Shown piece after piece: positions 23,395-32,234 of a DNA stretch of 64,000 nt. The notes below the pieces were generated by a model. That model was given only the letters and a program-made list of their open reading frames with translations. It did not search any database and had not been told where the DNA came from. The translations under genes and the position numbers were made by a program. Numbering within the stretch: the stretch's first letter is position 1; the number at the start of each line of letters is the position of its first letter. Source of the DNA: QALR01 sp900552255 (GTDB taxonomy: Bacteria > Bacillota > Clostridia > Oscillospirales > CAG-272); NCBI GenBank assembly GCA_048526005.1, contig DBFVEH010000026.1:161253-225252 (forward strand), in the 5' to 3' direction.

Positions 23395-24863
23395 AGGTCG
23401 ATCCCTCCGCTTGCCGTTTTCAGCGCCTCGGTCACGGCCGCCGCCTTGTTGAGGCACTCCTCATATTCCTTTTCCGGCACGCTGTCGGCGACAATGCCGG
23501 CGCCGGAGCGCACAAATACCTTACCGTTCTTTTTATAGGCGATTCGGATAGCGATGCATGTGTCGAGATTTCCCGTAAAATCGATATAGCCAATCGCGCC
23601 GCCGTAAATGCCGCGCTTATTGTTTTCCAGCTCAGCAATGATCTCACAGGCGCGGATTTTCGGCGCGCCGGACAGCGTTCCGGCGGGCAGAATCGCATCC
23701 ACCGCATCGACGGCGTCGCACGCCGGCTTGATTTCACCGCGCACCGTGGAACCGATGTGCATCACGTGGGAATAGCGCTCGATCTCCATGTATTTTTCCA
23801 CCGAAACGCTGCCGAAGCGGCTGATCCTGCCGATATCGTTGCGTCCGAGATCGACAAGCATGTTGTGCTCGGCACATTCCTTTTCGTCCGCAAGCAGCTC
23901 GCGTTCCAGCGCCTCGTCCTGCGCCGGCGTCTTTCCGCGCGGACGGGTTCCGGCAAGAGGGAACGTATGCAGCACGCCGTCCTCGAGCTTTACAAGGGTT
24001 TCCGGAGAAGCGCCCGCCACCTCGATATCCTCGCCGGAAAAATAGAACATATACGGCGACGGATTGGTCGTGCGCAACACCCGATAAGTGTCGAGCAGGC
24101 TCCCCTCATAGTCCGCTTCCAGACGGTTGGAGAGCACCACCTGAAAGATATCGCCGTCCACGATGTATTCCTTGGCGCGCTCCACCATCGAGCAGTATGC
24201 CGCGCGGTCAAACAGCGCGCGGAACTCCGATTTCAAGGCGCCCTTTTCCGAAGGAGCCTCCGCCTCCGAAAGCACGATCTCCCGAAGCCTTGCAAGCTCG
24301 GCCTCCGCTCTTTGATATTCGCACTCGATGTCGTCGGCGCGGACGTTGACAATCAGAATGATCTTCTGCCTGAGGTTGTCGAACGCGATGACCTTGTCGA
24401 ACAGCATGAGATCCACATCCCGAAACCTCTCCTCGTCGCAGACGTCGATCGCAAGAGTGGGCTCCGCATATTTGATATAATCATAGGCGAAATACCCGAC
24501 AAGTCCGCCGGTAAACGGCGGCAGGAAATCGAGCCGCGGGCTCTTGTTTTCGGCGAGGATCCGCCGGATGGCCTTCCCCGGATGCGAGGTATTTTCCGTC
24601 GCGGTGCCGCCGTTCCTTATCGTAATTTTTCCGTCCGTACAGGTAAATTCGAGCTTCGGATCAAAGCCGAGGAACGTATACCGTCCCCACGTCCTGCTCT
24701 CCTCGACGGATTCCAAAAGATAGCAGCATTTGCTGATCTCCCGCAGCTTCTGCAAAACACCGACCGGCGTGCGCGTATCGGAATAAAGCTCCATGCTGAC
24801 CGGGATCACGCGATAATCGCCTGCTGCCGCAATTTCCCTTGCCTCTTTTAAAGTCGGTCTCAT
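23391..24863 (-). CDS. trpE: Anthranilate synthase component I
   Basis: 490 residues from the ATG at 24861-24863. 'CYLLESVEE' near residue 50 is the tryptophan feedback-site motif, and the chorismate-binding C-terminal half has 'GDIFQVVLSNR', 'AGTRPRGKT', 'VDLGRNDIGR' and 'GAPKIRACEIIAELE'. It converts chorismate to anthranilate with TrpG. It is first in the operon, directly after the T-box leader. Confidence 0.97.
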   Translation of the reverse strand: MRPTLKEAREIAAAGDYRVIPVSMELYSDTRTPVGVLQKLREISKCCYLLESVEESRTWGRYTFLGFDPKLEFTCTDGKITIRNGGTATENTSHPGKAIRRILAENKSPRLDFLPPFTGGLVGYFAYDYIKYAEPTLAIDVCDEERFRDVDLMLFDKVIAFDNLRQKIILIVNVRADDIECEYQRAEAELARLREIVLSEAEAPSEKGALKSEFRALFDRAAYCSMVERAKEYIVDGDIFQVVLSNRLEADYEGSLLDTYRVLRTTNPSPYMFYFSGEDIEVAGASPETLVKLEDGVLHTFPLAGTRPRGKTPAQDEALERELLADEKECAEHNMLVDLGRNDIGRISRFGSVSVEKYMEIERYSHVMHIGSTVRGEIKPACDAVDAVDAILPAGTLSGAPKIRACEIIAELENNKRGIYGGAIGYIDFTGNLDTCIAIRIAYKKNGKVFVRSGAGIVADSVPEKEYEECLNKAAAVTEALKTASGGIDL

Positions 24864-24889
24864 GTTATCACACCTTTCCGCGGGGACAG

Positions 24890-24934
24890 AAAAAACAAAA
24901 ACCCGTCCCCGACATTCAAACAATGTCAAGGACG
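24890..24934 (-). terminator. Regulated terminator of the Trp T-box
   Basis: Minus-strand stem CGTCCTTGACATT / AATGTCGGGGACG followed by GGTTTTTGTTTTTT. The 5' arm overlaps the antiterminator region. Confidence 0.85.
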
Positions 24935-25170
24935 AGTCAAACTCGCGGTGCCACCTTGATTCACGGCAAAGCCCGTGCTTCTCATCGGGATACCATCATA
25001 TCCCCGGCAGGCTGACGGCTGCCATCCGTCGCAGAATACTCGGAGCATGAGCTCCTTTGACTGCGCCCTCCGCGGTCCATTTGATGACTTGTTTTCCACC
25101 CGACTCTCAGCGCCGCGGGCTCTCTGTGGGAGCATCATCACCGTTATCTCCGCTTCAACGGTTTCAACTT
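24890..25170 (-). promoter_or_regulatory. T-box leader (Trp-specific) of the trp operon
   Basis: The minus strand carries the T-box GGTGGCACCGCG (24944-24955), which pairs with the uncharged tRNA acceptor end, followed by a terminator stem (CGTCC...GGACG, 24904-24934) and a T-run. A long Stem I precedes it, with a likely UGG specifier at 25077-25079 followed by A. Uncharged tRNA-Trp should stabilise the antiterminator and switch on trpEGDCFBA. Confidence 0.93.
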
Positions 25171-25177
25171 GGTTTGC

Positions 25178-25206
25178 ATTATATCACCGGGAGGACGGTT
25201 TGTCAA
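25178..25206 (-). promoter_or_regulatory. trp operon promoter
   Basis: Minus strand: TTGACA (25201-25206), a 17-nt spacer, TATAAT (25178-25183), directly upstream of T-box Stem I. Confidence 0.9.
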
Positions 25207-25270
25207 GACCCACGTCAAAATTTTTCATGGAAAAGCTTTTCTCTCCGGCATACTTTTGGCAATATACCGG

Positions 25271-25299
25271 TTGACAGGAAAAATCGGCTGTGCTATAAT
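25271..25299 (+). promoter_or_regulatory. pdxY promoter
   Basis: TTGACA (25271-25276), a 17-nt spacer, TATAAT (25294-25299), 42 nt before the ATG. It is divergent from the trp promoter. Confidence 0.9.
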
Positions 25300-25341
25300 T
25301 TCAGCAAAATCTCTTATTTTTAATCAGAAAAGAGGTCCATC

Positions 25342-26184
25342 ATGCAAAAAAGAGTTTTGGCCGTTCACGATATTTCCTGCGTCGGAAAATGCTCGCTGAC
25401 CGTAGCATTGCCGATCCTCTCCGCCGCGGGAATCGAAGCCTCCGTTCTCCCCACGGCGGTGCTTTCCACGCATACGGGCGGCTTCGAGGGCTATACCTTT
25501 CGTGACCTGACGGAAGATATCCGTCCCATTTCCGCCCATTGGAAATCCTTGAATCTCAAAATAGACGCCGTTTATACCGGTTATCTCGGCTCCTTCGAGC
25601 AGCTCACATTGGTAAGCGAGCTGATCCGTGATTTCCGCAGACCGGACTCCGTCGTGCTTGTCGATCCCGTTATGGCGGACAACGGAAAGCTGTATCCGCT
25701 CTTTACGATGGATTTTGTGGCGGGAATGAGAAAGCTTTGCGGCATCGCGGATATTATCGTTCCGAATCTGACGGAGGCCGCGCTCATGCTCGGCGAGGAA
25801 TACCGAGAAAGCTATGACCGTGCCTATATCGAGACGACACTGAAAAAGCTCGCGGCAATCGGTCCCCGCAAGGTCGTGCTCAGCGGCGTATCTTTTGAAC
25901 CGAACAAGCTCGGCGCCGCGGCGTACGACAGCGCGACGGATACGATATCCTATTATTTTGCTGAACGGGTAGACGGTTATTATCACGGAACGGGCGATGT
26001 GTTCGGAAGCGCGCTTCTCGCCGCTGTGATGAACGGATTCTCCCTCTCGGATTCCATCCGCGTGGCGGTGGAATACACGGTCGGCGCGATCCGGCGCACA
26101 AAAGCCGCCGGCACCGATATCCGCTATGGCGTGGATTTTGAAAATGAAATTCCGAATCTTCTGCGGCTGTTGAGAAAGATCTGA
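25342..26184 (+). CDS. pdxY: Pyridoxal/pyridoxamine kinase (PLP salvage)
   Basis: 280 residues of the ribokinase-like PdxK/PdxY family. 'AVHDISCVGKCSLTVALP' opens it, 'VLVDPVMADNGKLY' is in the middle, and the catalytic 'YYHGTGDVFGSALL' with the base aspartate lies near residue 220. It phosphorylates B6 vitamers in the cytosol. It is monocistronic between the trp T-box leader and repeat array 2. The many PLP enzymes nearby (TrpB, Dat, Alr) would draw on its product, but co-regulation is not shown. The exact substrate preference is open. Confidence 0.92.
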   Translation: MQKRVLAVHDISCVGKCSLTVALPILSAAGIEASVLPTAVLSTHTGGFEGYTFRDLTEDIRPISAHWKSLNLKIDAVYTGYLGSFEQLTLVSELIRDFRRPDSVVLVDPVMADNGKLYPLFTMDFVAGMRKLCGIADIIVPNLTEAALMLGEEYRESYDRAYIETTLKKLAAIGPRKVVLSGVSFEPNKLGAAAYDSATDTISYYFAERVDGYYHGTGDVFGSALLAAVMNGFSLSDSIRVAVEYTVGAIRRTKAAGTDIRYGVDFENEIPNLLRLLRKI

Positions 26185-26185
26185 C

Positions 26186-26213
26186 AAAAATCTGCCACCA
26201 GGCAGATTTTTCT
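26186..26213 (+). terminator. pdxY terminator
   Basis: AAAAATCTGCC-acca-GGCAGATTTTT followed by CTTTTC. Repeat array 2 begins immediately in this tail, as array 1 does after groEL. Confidence 0.9.
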
Positions 26214-26620
26214 TTTCTCCTTTCCAAAGGAGAGGATATGTACTTTTCTCCGTAAAGAGAAAAGTACCAAAAGATTTACCGAGACTCCCGTCTCGGACTC
26301 TCATGCTTCTGCTGGGAAGCACATACCCACGGCTCGAAAGGTGTTGCAGTGCTCGCGGAGCTCGCACAGGCCACCACTCGCCGTGCAGAGAGCAACTGCG
26401 ACTGGGCAGTTCGCGCCCGCAGGCGCAAGGCGCGCGCCGTGTGAGCGCCTTCCGGTGCGATATTGACGAACATGGCGGCGATTGACGGATCACGCGAGCC
26501 CCGCGAGCGTGGACGCCGTCTTTCATAGCCGCCACCGAACCGCTGCCGGCCGCACAGACGATCGAACGGGACGTTCGCGGCTTCTTTTCGTTCTTTTCTT
26601 TCCGCAAAGAAAAGAACATG
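26214..26620. repeat. Multi-hairpin repeat, unit 2a
   Basis: 407 bp, same element order as unit 1a. Hairpin b is GTACTTTTCTC (26240-26250) with GAGAAAAGTAC (26257-26267). Hairpin e is CGAACG-gga-CGTTCG (26563-26577). Hairpin f is GTTCTTTTCTTT-ccgc-AAAGAAAAGAAC (26590-26617). The variable block is of the 'GTGCTCGCGGAGCTCGCAC' type shared with 1b and 2b. Confidence 0.87.
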
Positions 26621-27054
26621 TTTCTCTCCTTTCCAAAGGAGAAAGATACGTGCTTTTCTCACTGAGGAGAAAAGCACCAAAAGACTCACCGAGACTCCGT
26701 CTCGGACTCTCATGCTTCTACTGAGAAGCACATACCCACGGCTCGAAGGTGTTGCAGTGCTCGCGGAGCTCGCACAGGCCACCACTCCCCGTGCGGCAAG
26801 TTCGTGCCGCTGGGAAGCCTGCGCCCGCAGGTGCAAGGCGCGCGCCGTGTGAGCGCACTCCGGTATGATATCAATAAAAACGGCGGCGGTTGACGGATCA
26901 CGCGAGCCCCGCGAGCGTGGACGCCGTCTTTCATAGCCGCCATCGAACCGCTGCCGGCCGCACGAACGGTCAAGCCGGAGGCTTGCGGCTTCTTTTCGTT
27001 CTTTTCTTGTACGTACAAGAAAAGAACACGTTTCTCTCCTTTCCAAAGGAAAAA
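26621..27054. repeat. Multi-hairpin repeat, unit 2b plus closing end fragment
   Basis: 410 bp directly after 2a. Hairpin b is the GTGCTTTTCTC/GAGAAAAGCAC form (26652-26679). Hairpin e is changed in both arms to CAAGCC-gga-GGCTTG (26971-26985). Hairpin f becomes a perfect 15-bp palindrome (26998-27027). A further copy of the start hairpin (27031-27054) closes the array next to the terminator of the convergent gene. Confidence 0.87.
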
Positions 27055-27080
27055 GAAAAAGCATGCTACCGCATGCTTTT
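27049..27080 (-). terminator. Terminator of the surface-glycan acylation cluster
   Basis: AAAGCATGC-tacc-GCATGCTTT with a minus-strand T-run (CTTTTTCTTTTTCC) formed partly by the closing repeat fragment; also T-rich on the plus strand. Confidence 0.85.
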
Positions 27081-27085
27081 CTTTT

Positions 27086-28528
27086 TTATTCCGCCACGAT
27101 GTAATTCGCGTAAGGTCCCCAGAAATAGTTCGTGACAAAGCTCGTATACGACTCCGCCGGAACATAGAAACGGCTTCTTTCGGGAAGCCCTTCCCTTGCG
27201 CCGCCCGACACATTGTTGACCGTGCATTTATCCGGATCCGCCGCAAGAATGTGGATTTTTTCAAGATTCTCCGCGCCGCGGAACGTGCCGTCCGGAATCT
27301 GACCGATGTTGTCCGTCACGAAAAGCTCCGTAAGTGCCCCGCAGCCGGCAAAGGTATCGGCGGTAAACGCCACAACCTTTTTTCCGTCGTAGGCCACAGG
27401 CGTCCTGAGCGTCGTCTGCGTTTTGCCAAGCTCCGTGACGCCAGTGATATATACGCCGAAATCCGTCACGTTATAAGTGAAATAGACCTCGTTTTCATCG
27501 TACTCATATACATCCGGCTCATCCGGATCATCCGGGATCTCCGGTTCGTCCGGCACCTCGATGTCCACCGTGATCTCGCCCATCTTGGCGGCAAGATCGA
27601 TCGCGAGCTGCCTCGTATGCAGAACCGCGCCCGCGCTGTTGGTATGGAAATTGCTGTCGAAGAAATAGCCGGAGCGATAAAGATAATCGTTCGGATCGCC
27701 GAGCACCTCACAGTCGAATCGCTCGGAAAGAAAATCGGTAAACGCTTCGAGCGTTTCCAGCGTCGTATCGGGATCGACTGCCATCTCGTTCATCGGACAA
27801 AAGCCGAGATAGACCGTCGCGCCCTTTTTCTCCGCATATTTCACATAGTCGTTGACGTAGTCGATGAAATCCTCCGAAATCATCTCCGAATCGAATTTGA
27901 TAATCATGCCGGAGTCATATCCGCCCGCCATGGTGTTGTAGTCCTTTGTCCGATTATATCGGATAAAGCCGTAATCATCAAACGACGAGGCATTATAGAT
28001 ACCGTCGGGATCCAAAACCGTCCCCTCCCGCATATATTGCAGCTTTGAGGAGGCAAACCGCCAAAAGCCGCCGATCATCGCGGGGATATCGTCGGAATCG
28101 AGATACCGGAGAAGCGAAAAATGGCCGTCCAACGCCTGCCACATCGCCTCCGCATTGAAGTAGAGCGACCACGTCTGCGCGTTCATTTCCGGCGCAATGA
28201 CGATGATATCCCCCTCCCCGATGCCAGACTTGGAATAATCGAGCATCGTTTTCGTGCCGAGCGTGGCATATAATCCGAAATTGACGACCGGCATGCCGAG
28301 CGTTTTCTCCAAAAGCTCGGCGTCGACGCCGAACGCCGTGGAGCTGCCGCCGATCACAATGATCTTAGACCCATCCGTATCCCGGAGCCGATCTACCTTG
28401 TCGTCAAATTCGCCGAGAAACGTCTTTTCAAACTGCGCCGGCGTAAAAAAACCGGAAGCCAGTACCGCGACAAGCGGCAGAAGCAGCAGAAGCACGATCA
28501 AGAGAAACCGAATCCATGATTTTTTCAT
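27086..28528 (-). CDS. SGNH-hydrolase-like protein with C-terminal leucine-rich repeats
   Basis: 480 residues. An N-terminal anchor (about 5-25) is followed by an SGNH-like domain: block I 'IIVIGGSSTAFGVDAELL' near residue 56 and a C-terminal 'DSNFHTNSAGAVLHT' near 293 that would hold the Asp/His pair. An acidic proline-rich linker ('PDEPEIPDDPDEPDVYEY') leads to a BspA-like leucine-rich-repeat end ('FAGCGALTELFVTDNIGQIPDG'). Proteins of this SGNH type next to MBOAT acyltransferases transfer acetyl groups to cell-surface polysaccharides on the outer face of the membrane. The LRR fusion suggests surface binding. It is last of four genes on the minus strand. Confidence 0.75.
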   Translation of the reverse strand: MKKSWIRFLLIVLLLLLPLVAVLASGFFTPAQFEKTFLGEFDDKVDRLRDTDGSKIIVIGGSSTAFGVDAELLEKTLGMPVVNFGLYATLGTKTMLDYSKSGIGEGDIIVIAPEMNAQTWSLYFNAEAMWQALDGHFSLLRYLDSDDIPAMIGGFWRFASSKLQYMREGTVLDPDGIYNASSFDDYGFIRYNRTKDYNTMAGGYDSGMIIKFDSEMISEDFIDYVNDYVKYAEKKGATVYLGFCPMNEMAVDPDTTLETLEAFTDFLSERFDCEVLGDPNDYLYRSGYFFDSNFHTNSAGAVLHTRQLAIDLAAKMGEITVDIEVPDEPEIPDDPDEPDVYEYDENEVYFTYNVTDFGVYITGVTELGKTQTTLRTPVAYDGKKVVAFTADTFAGCGALTELFVTDNIGQIPDGTFRGAENLEKIHILAADPDKCTVNNVSGGAREGLPERSRFYVPAESYTSFVTNYFWGPYANYIVAE

Positions 28529-28541
28529 TCATCGCACCCCC

Positions 28542-29999
28542 TTAAAACTGGAAATAAATGAATGCGGAGGCGCCGCCGACGGAAAGCAGCAGCGACCACG
28601 CGGCCGTCACCGCAAGCGTCACGACGGCGAGCGTATACTGTCTCGACACCGTACCGTTTTCCGTAAGACGCGGTTCGTCGCACATCGTGTCGAGCATCGA
28701 CATCACGAGAATCGAAAGCACCGTGACCAATGCCGCCGTCACGGTCATTCCCATCGAGGAAAGCGTCGCCGTGACCGAGCCTGCTTCCCACGAGGTAAAG
28801 AGCTTGCCAAGGAGCACCCACAGATCTGCCGTACTGTTCGCCCGGAAGAAAATCCATGCGAAGCAGACGAGAAGAAATGTGACGATGCGCTGACCCAGCA
28901 TGAACACCTTGGAATCCGTTTTGATTTTGAGCTTTTCATACAATCGTTGCCGCGGCCTTTTGGTGACCGCGCCGAGGATCTGATAAAGCCCGTGCAGCAC
29001 GCCCCATAAGACGAACGTCCAGCTCGCACCGTGCCAAAGCCCGCTGACGAGAAACACCACGAAAATATTGAAATAGTTCCGCGCGCGGGAGCACCGGTTC
29101 CCTCCGAGCGGTATGTAGAGATAATCCTTAAACCAGCTGGAAAGACTGATATGCCATCTCGCCCAAAACTCCTTGATGCTGCGGGCGCGGTACGGACGGT
29201 CGAAATTCTGCATCAGACGAATGCCCATGATTCTTGCACAGCCGATGGCGATATCCGTATAGCCGGAAAAATCGCAGTAGATCTGCACCGCAAAGAGCAC
29301 GGCGCCGAGAAGCACGCCAAAGCCGGTCGCATTCGCCGCGTCATTGAACACAGCGTTGACAAATTCCGCGATGATATCGGCAACCACGATCTTCTTAAAG
29401 AAGCCGACCGCCATTTTTTGAAGTCCCGCAAATGCGTTTGAAGCCTCGAGCTTATGCTCCTCCTTCAGCTGCGGCATCAGATTCTCCGGACGCTCGATCG
29501 GTCCCGCGACAAGCTGCGGGAAGAAGGAGACAAACAGCGCATACCAGCCGAAATGCCGTTCCGCCCTGATGCTGCCCCGATATACGTCGATGACGTAGGA
29601 AAGCGTCTGGAACGTATAGAACGAGATGCCGACCGGCAGAATCAAATTTAAGGAAAACTCCTCTGCCGAACCGCCGAAAAGATTCCACATCGAGACGACG
29701 GAGCCGGCAAGGAAATTGAAATACTTGAAAAAGAACAGCACGCCGAGCGATGTGACAAGCGTGACGCAGAGCCATAATTTCTTTTTGCGGCGGCTTTCTG
29801 TTTTTTCAATGAGAAGCGCGCTCACATAAGAAACTCCCGTCGTAAACAGAATGAGAAAAATCAGCGGCGGATTCCAAATCATGTAGAAGAAATAGCTCGC
29901 CGCGAGCAGCAGCGGCCATTTGCATTTTTTCGGCAGGATAAAATAAAGAAAGAGCACCAGCGGATAAAAGATCAGAAATTCAGCGGAATTGAAGATCAT
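28542..29999 (-). CDS. MBOAT-family O-acyltransferase (AlgI/DltB-like)
   Basis: 485 residues with about ten or more membrane segments. Family motifs are 'FFPQLVAGPIERPENLMPQL', 'YCDFSGYTDIAIGCARIMGI', 'EFWARWHISLSSWFKDYLYI' and the catalytic histidine in 'SGLWHGASWTFVLWG'. It should move acyl (usually acetyl) groups across the membrane for transfer to a polysaccharide by the neighbouring SGNH proteins. DltB for D-alanylation is less likely, because no dltA/dltC is present. Confidence 0.9.
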   Translation of the reverse strand: MIFNSAEFLIFYPLVLFLYFILPKKCKWPLLLAASYFFYMIWNPPLIFLILFTTGVSYVSALLIEKTESRRKKKLWLCVTLVTSLGVLFFFKYFNFLAGSVVSMWNLFGGSAEEFSLNLILPVGISFYTFQTLSYVIDVYRGSIRAERHFGWYALFVSFFPQLVAGPIERPENLMPQLKEEHKLEASNAFAGLQKMAVGFFKKIVVADIIAEFVNAVFNDAANATGFGVLLGAVLFAVQIYCDFSGYTDIAIGCARIMGIRLMQNFDRPYRARSIKEFWARWHISLSSWFKDYLYIPLGGNRCSRARNYFNIFVVFLVSGLWHGASWTFVLWGVLHGLYQILGAVTKRPRQRLYEKLKIKTDSKVFMLGQRIVTFLLVCFAWIFFRANSTADLWVLLGKLFTSWEAGSVTATLSSMGMTVTAALVTVLSILVMSMLDTMCDEPRLTENGTVSRQYTLAVVTLAVTAAWSLLLSVGGASAFIYFQF

Positions 30000-30253
30000 G
30001 CGCGCCGCCTCCTTTCAAGCATCACAAAGCCGAGTCTTACAGCCAGCACCGCAAGCAGATAAAGAAGCGTATCCGAAAGCCCCGCCCCAAACGACAGAAA
30101 CAAGACGAAAGCAAACGCGCAGAAAAGCGCGTTTGCCGTTATAAAAATCCATTTTCTGCGGAATTTGTATTCACAGAAGCTGATAAGCGCCGAAATGACG
30201 ATGCAGATCAGCATGAGAGGCGAGGAAAGTATAAAATTCTCCGAACCGAACAT
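29996..30253 (-). CDS. Small membrane protein in the acylation cluster
   Basis: 85 residues starting at the ATG 30251-30253 behind GGAGG; an upstream in-frame ATG would overlap the previous gene and is not needed. Three hydrophobic stretches (about 10-27, 34-52, 56-75) end in a basic 'LERRRRA' tail. Its stop overlaps the MBOAT start by four nt, so the two are coupled. No family is recognised; a helper subunit of the acyltransferase is a guess from position. Confidence 0.65.
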   Translation of the reverse strand: MFGSENFILSSPLMLICIVISALISFCEYKFRRKWIFITANALFCAFAFVLFLSFGAGLSDTLLYLLAVLAVRLGFVMLERRRRA

Positions 30254-30269
30254 ATAGCCTCCGATCAAA

Positions 30270-32234
30270 TCATTTTCCTTCCTTGGCAAGCTGCGCGAGG
30301 ATATCCGAGGCAACCTGCTCCGACCGCTTCTGCGCGCCCTCGTCCGTCATATGCCATGCCGAATTCCAAAAATATTCGTCGTCATAAATGCAGTCCCGAT
30401 AATCGGAAATCGAAACGACGCCGGGGAGCGAGGTGATAAGAGCCTCGAAATTCAAAACCTCGTTCTCATTCACAGAGGCCATACCGCTTTTCTGCATGGC
30501 GGCAAAGGAGAAATAAACCGAGCCGCCCTTTTCCGTAATCTTTGATATCAGCGTTTTCAGCGCCTCCTCCGCACCGAACTGATAGCGGAAGGAGTAGCTG
30601 TATCTCTGACCGTCCCATGCGCGGACGGAGAGGTCGTCGCCGTATTTATCCATTGAAGAGGAAAGCGCGTCAAACCGCTTGAACGTCGTCGAGCTGCTCG
30701 CAAGGGTCGTGCAGAAGGTCGAAAACGTCGGAAGAAGATCGCTATACAATGTTATATCGATATATTTCAGAAAATCATAGTCCGATTTTCTGAATTCCCA
30801 AAATCTGCCTGAACTGCCGCATGTCGTAGTTCCGAGCGTCATGGTGCCCGGCTCCGGCGACCAAAGAACGATATCTCCTTCTTTGATGAAATCCTCGGCG
30901 ATATCGAAATACAGAAGCGCATTGATATTGGCGTTTTCGCCCAAATTGATGATCTCATATTCTCCGCCCAAGGCTTCATCAATGATAGAGCAATCGTAGC
31001 CATAGAGAGAACCGGAACCGCCGATGATGATGATTTTCTTCTTATCGGCAGCCCAGATCAGCCGGTCGATTTTCGCCGCACCGCAGCTCTGCCATGCGTC
31101 ATAGAGCGTATAGACCGTGTTGATCCGGATGTTTTTCAAGCTGCTGCAATTAAAAAAGCTCCTCTCCGAAATTCCGTTTACAACATTGTTCCAGCCGCCC
31201 GACGTCTCAAAGGAAGCGTCAAACAGAATCAGCGTTTCCAAATTCTCGCAGCGGTCAAACGCATATTCCTCGATCTGCTTCACGGTTTTTGCGATCACAA
31301 GCGTTTTCATGCCGCTTTGATAGAAAGCATCCTCCGCGATCTTCGTCACGGTGCAGCCGCCCAAAATCTGCGGGATCACAACGGTCTCCGAGCTTCCGGT
31401 ATATCCCGTGATCGTCGCCGACGAGCCGGAGATCGTATAGGTAAACTCCTCTTCGGGCGTATTCTTTTCCCACATGCAGTAGAGATCGATTTTTGCGGCG
31501 CCGTTCGCCGTAACCTTGCCGCCCAGCGACACGGCCTCGCCCGTGCCGTCCGCTTTCGTGTTATAGCCTACAAGCGTATAACCGTCCCGCAGAAAATACC
31601 GGTTTTCCACACGGGTATTGGGATTTTTATAGAAAACAAGAGAAAAAGTCTCCGATTCCGGCATGCCCCCGCTCAGCTTTCCGCCGTTGGGATGATAAAC
31701 GAGCGTCATGCTTGTATTGAGATACACGGTCACGTCATAGGAAGCGTCGAACGTATAGGTCGTATTCTTCGATGCGGCCGTAACCGGTCTCGACGTCGTC
31801 GAATTGGCAAGCGCGTTTCCGACAGACCATCCGTCGAAGATAAAATCGTCTTTCATTTTCGCCGTAAGCGTCACGGTCTGTCTCGAGCCGATCCCCCTTT
31901 GCACATCATATTCCACGTCACAGGTAGCGGCATTATAAATGAGCGTCACATAATTCCCGATCTTGATGCTTTCGCTGTCGGGGACATCGACGGGATCGGG
32001 GATCTCCGGCTCCCCGCCCGTTCCGCTCGTACCGCTCGGCTCCGGCTCTCCGGATGTCGTATCCTCGCCGGAGGTGGTGTCTTCCGGCTCATCTGCCGTC
32101 GTATCTTCTCCCGATGTAGTATCCGCCGGATTTCCGGCCGTTGTTTCCACAGGCTTGTCGTTTTTGTCACACGCCGCGAAAAGCGCGCACATCGCGAGCG
32201 CCAATATCAATGCGACGATCCGTTTGAATTGCAT
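30270..32234 (-). CDS. Lipoprotein with InlB-type, leucine-rich and SGNH-like domains
   Basis: 654 residues. The signal peptide and lipobox 'CALFAACDK' predict a lipid-anchored surface protein. A Thr/Glu-rich stalk with repeats of 'DTTSGED' (about 28-75) is followed by two Listeria-Bacteroides (InlB B-type) repeats ('FDGWSVG', 'LVGYNTKADGTGEAVSLGG'), a BspA-like LRR region ('IAEDAFYQSGMKTLVI') and a C-terminal SGNH-like domain with 'IIIIGGSGSLYGYDCSII' and 'WNSAWHMTDEGAQKRSEQVA'. Domain order is the reverse of the protein at 27086 (SGNH then LRR). It is first in the cluster, with its own promoter. Confidence 0.75.
   Translation of the reverse strand: MQFKRIVALILALAMCALFAACDKNDKPVETTAGNPADTTSGEDTTADEPEDTTSGEDTTSGEPEPSGTSGTGGEPEIPDPVDVPDSESIKIGNYVTLIYNAATCDVEYDVQRGIGSRQTVTLTAKMKDDFIFDGWSVGNALANSTTSRPVTAASKNTTYTFDASYDVTVYLNTSMTLVYHPNGGKLSGGMPESETFSLVFYKNPNTRVENRYFLRDGYTLVGYNTKADGTGEAVSLGGKVTANGAAKIDLYCMWEKNTPEEEFTYTISGSSATITGYTGSSETVVIPQILGGCTVTKIAEDAFYQSGMKTLVIAKTVKQIEEYAFDRCENLETLILFDASFETSGGWNNVVNGISERSFFNCSSLKNIRINTVYTLYDAWQSCGAAKIDRLIWAADKKKIIIIGGSGSLYGYDCSIIDEALGGEYEIINLGENANINALLYFDIAEDFIKEGDIVLWSPEPGTMTLGTTTCGSSGRFWEFRKSDYDFLKYIDITLYSDLLPTFSTFCTTLASSSTTFKRFDALSSSMDKYGDDLSVRAWDGQRYSYSFRYQFGAEEALKTLISKITEKGGSVYFSFAAMQKSGMASVNENEVLNFEALITSLPGVVSISDYRDCIYDDEYFWNSAWHMTDEGAQKRSEQVASDILAQLAKEGK

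Noticed and set aside
26214..27054. Insertion sequence
   Set aside because: No transposase frame in any unit and no target-site duplication that I can point to. A non-autonomous element remains possible.
25324..27064. Long minus-strand frames (431 and 262 codons) and several plus-strand frames through repeat array 2
   Set aside because: They follow the repeat units in different frames and carry no signal of protein selection; stem changes are paired at the base level, which does not preserve amino acids.
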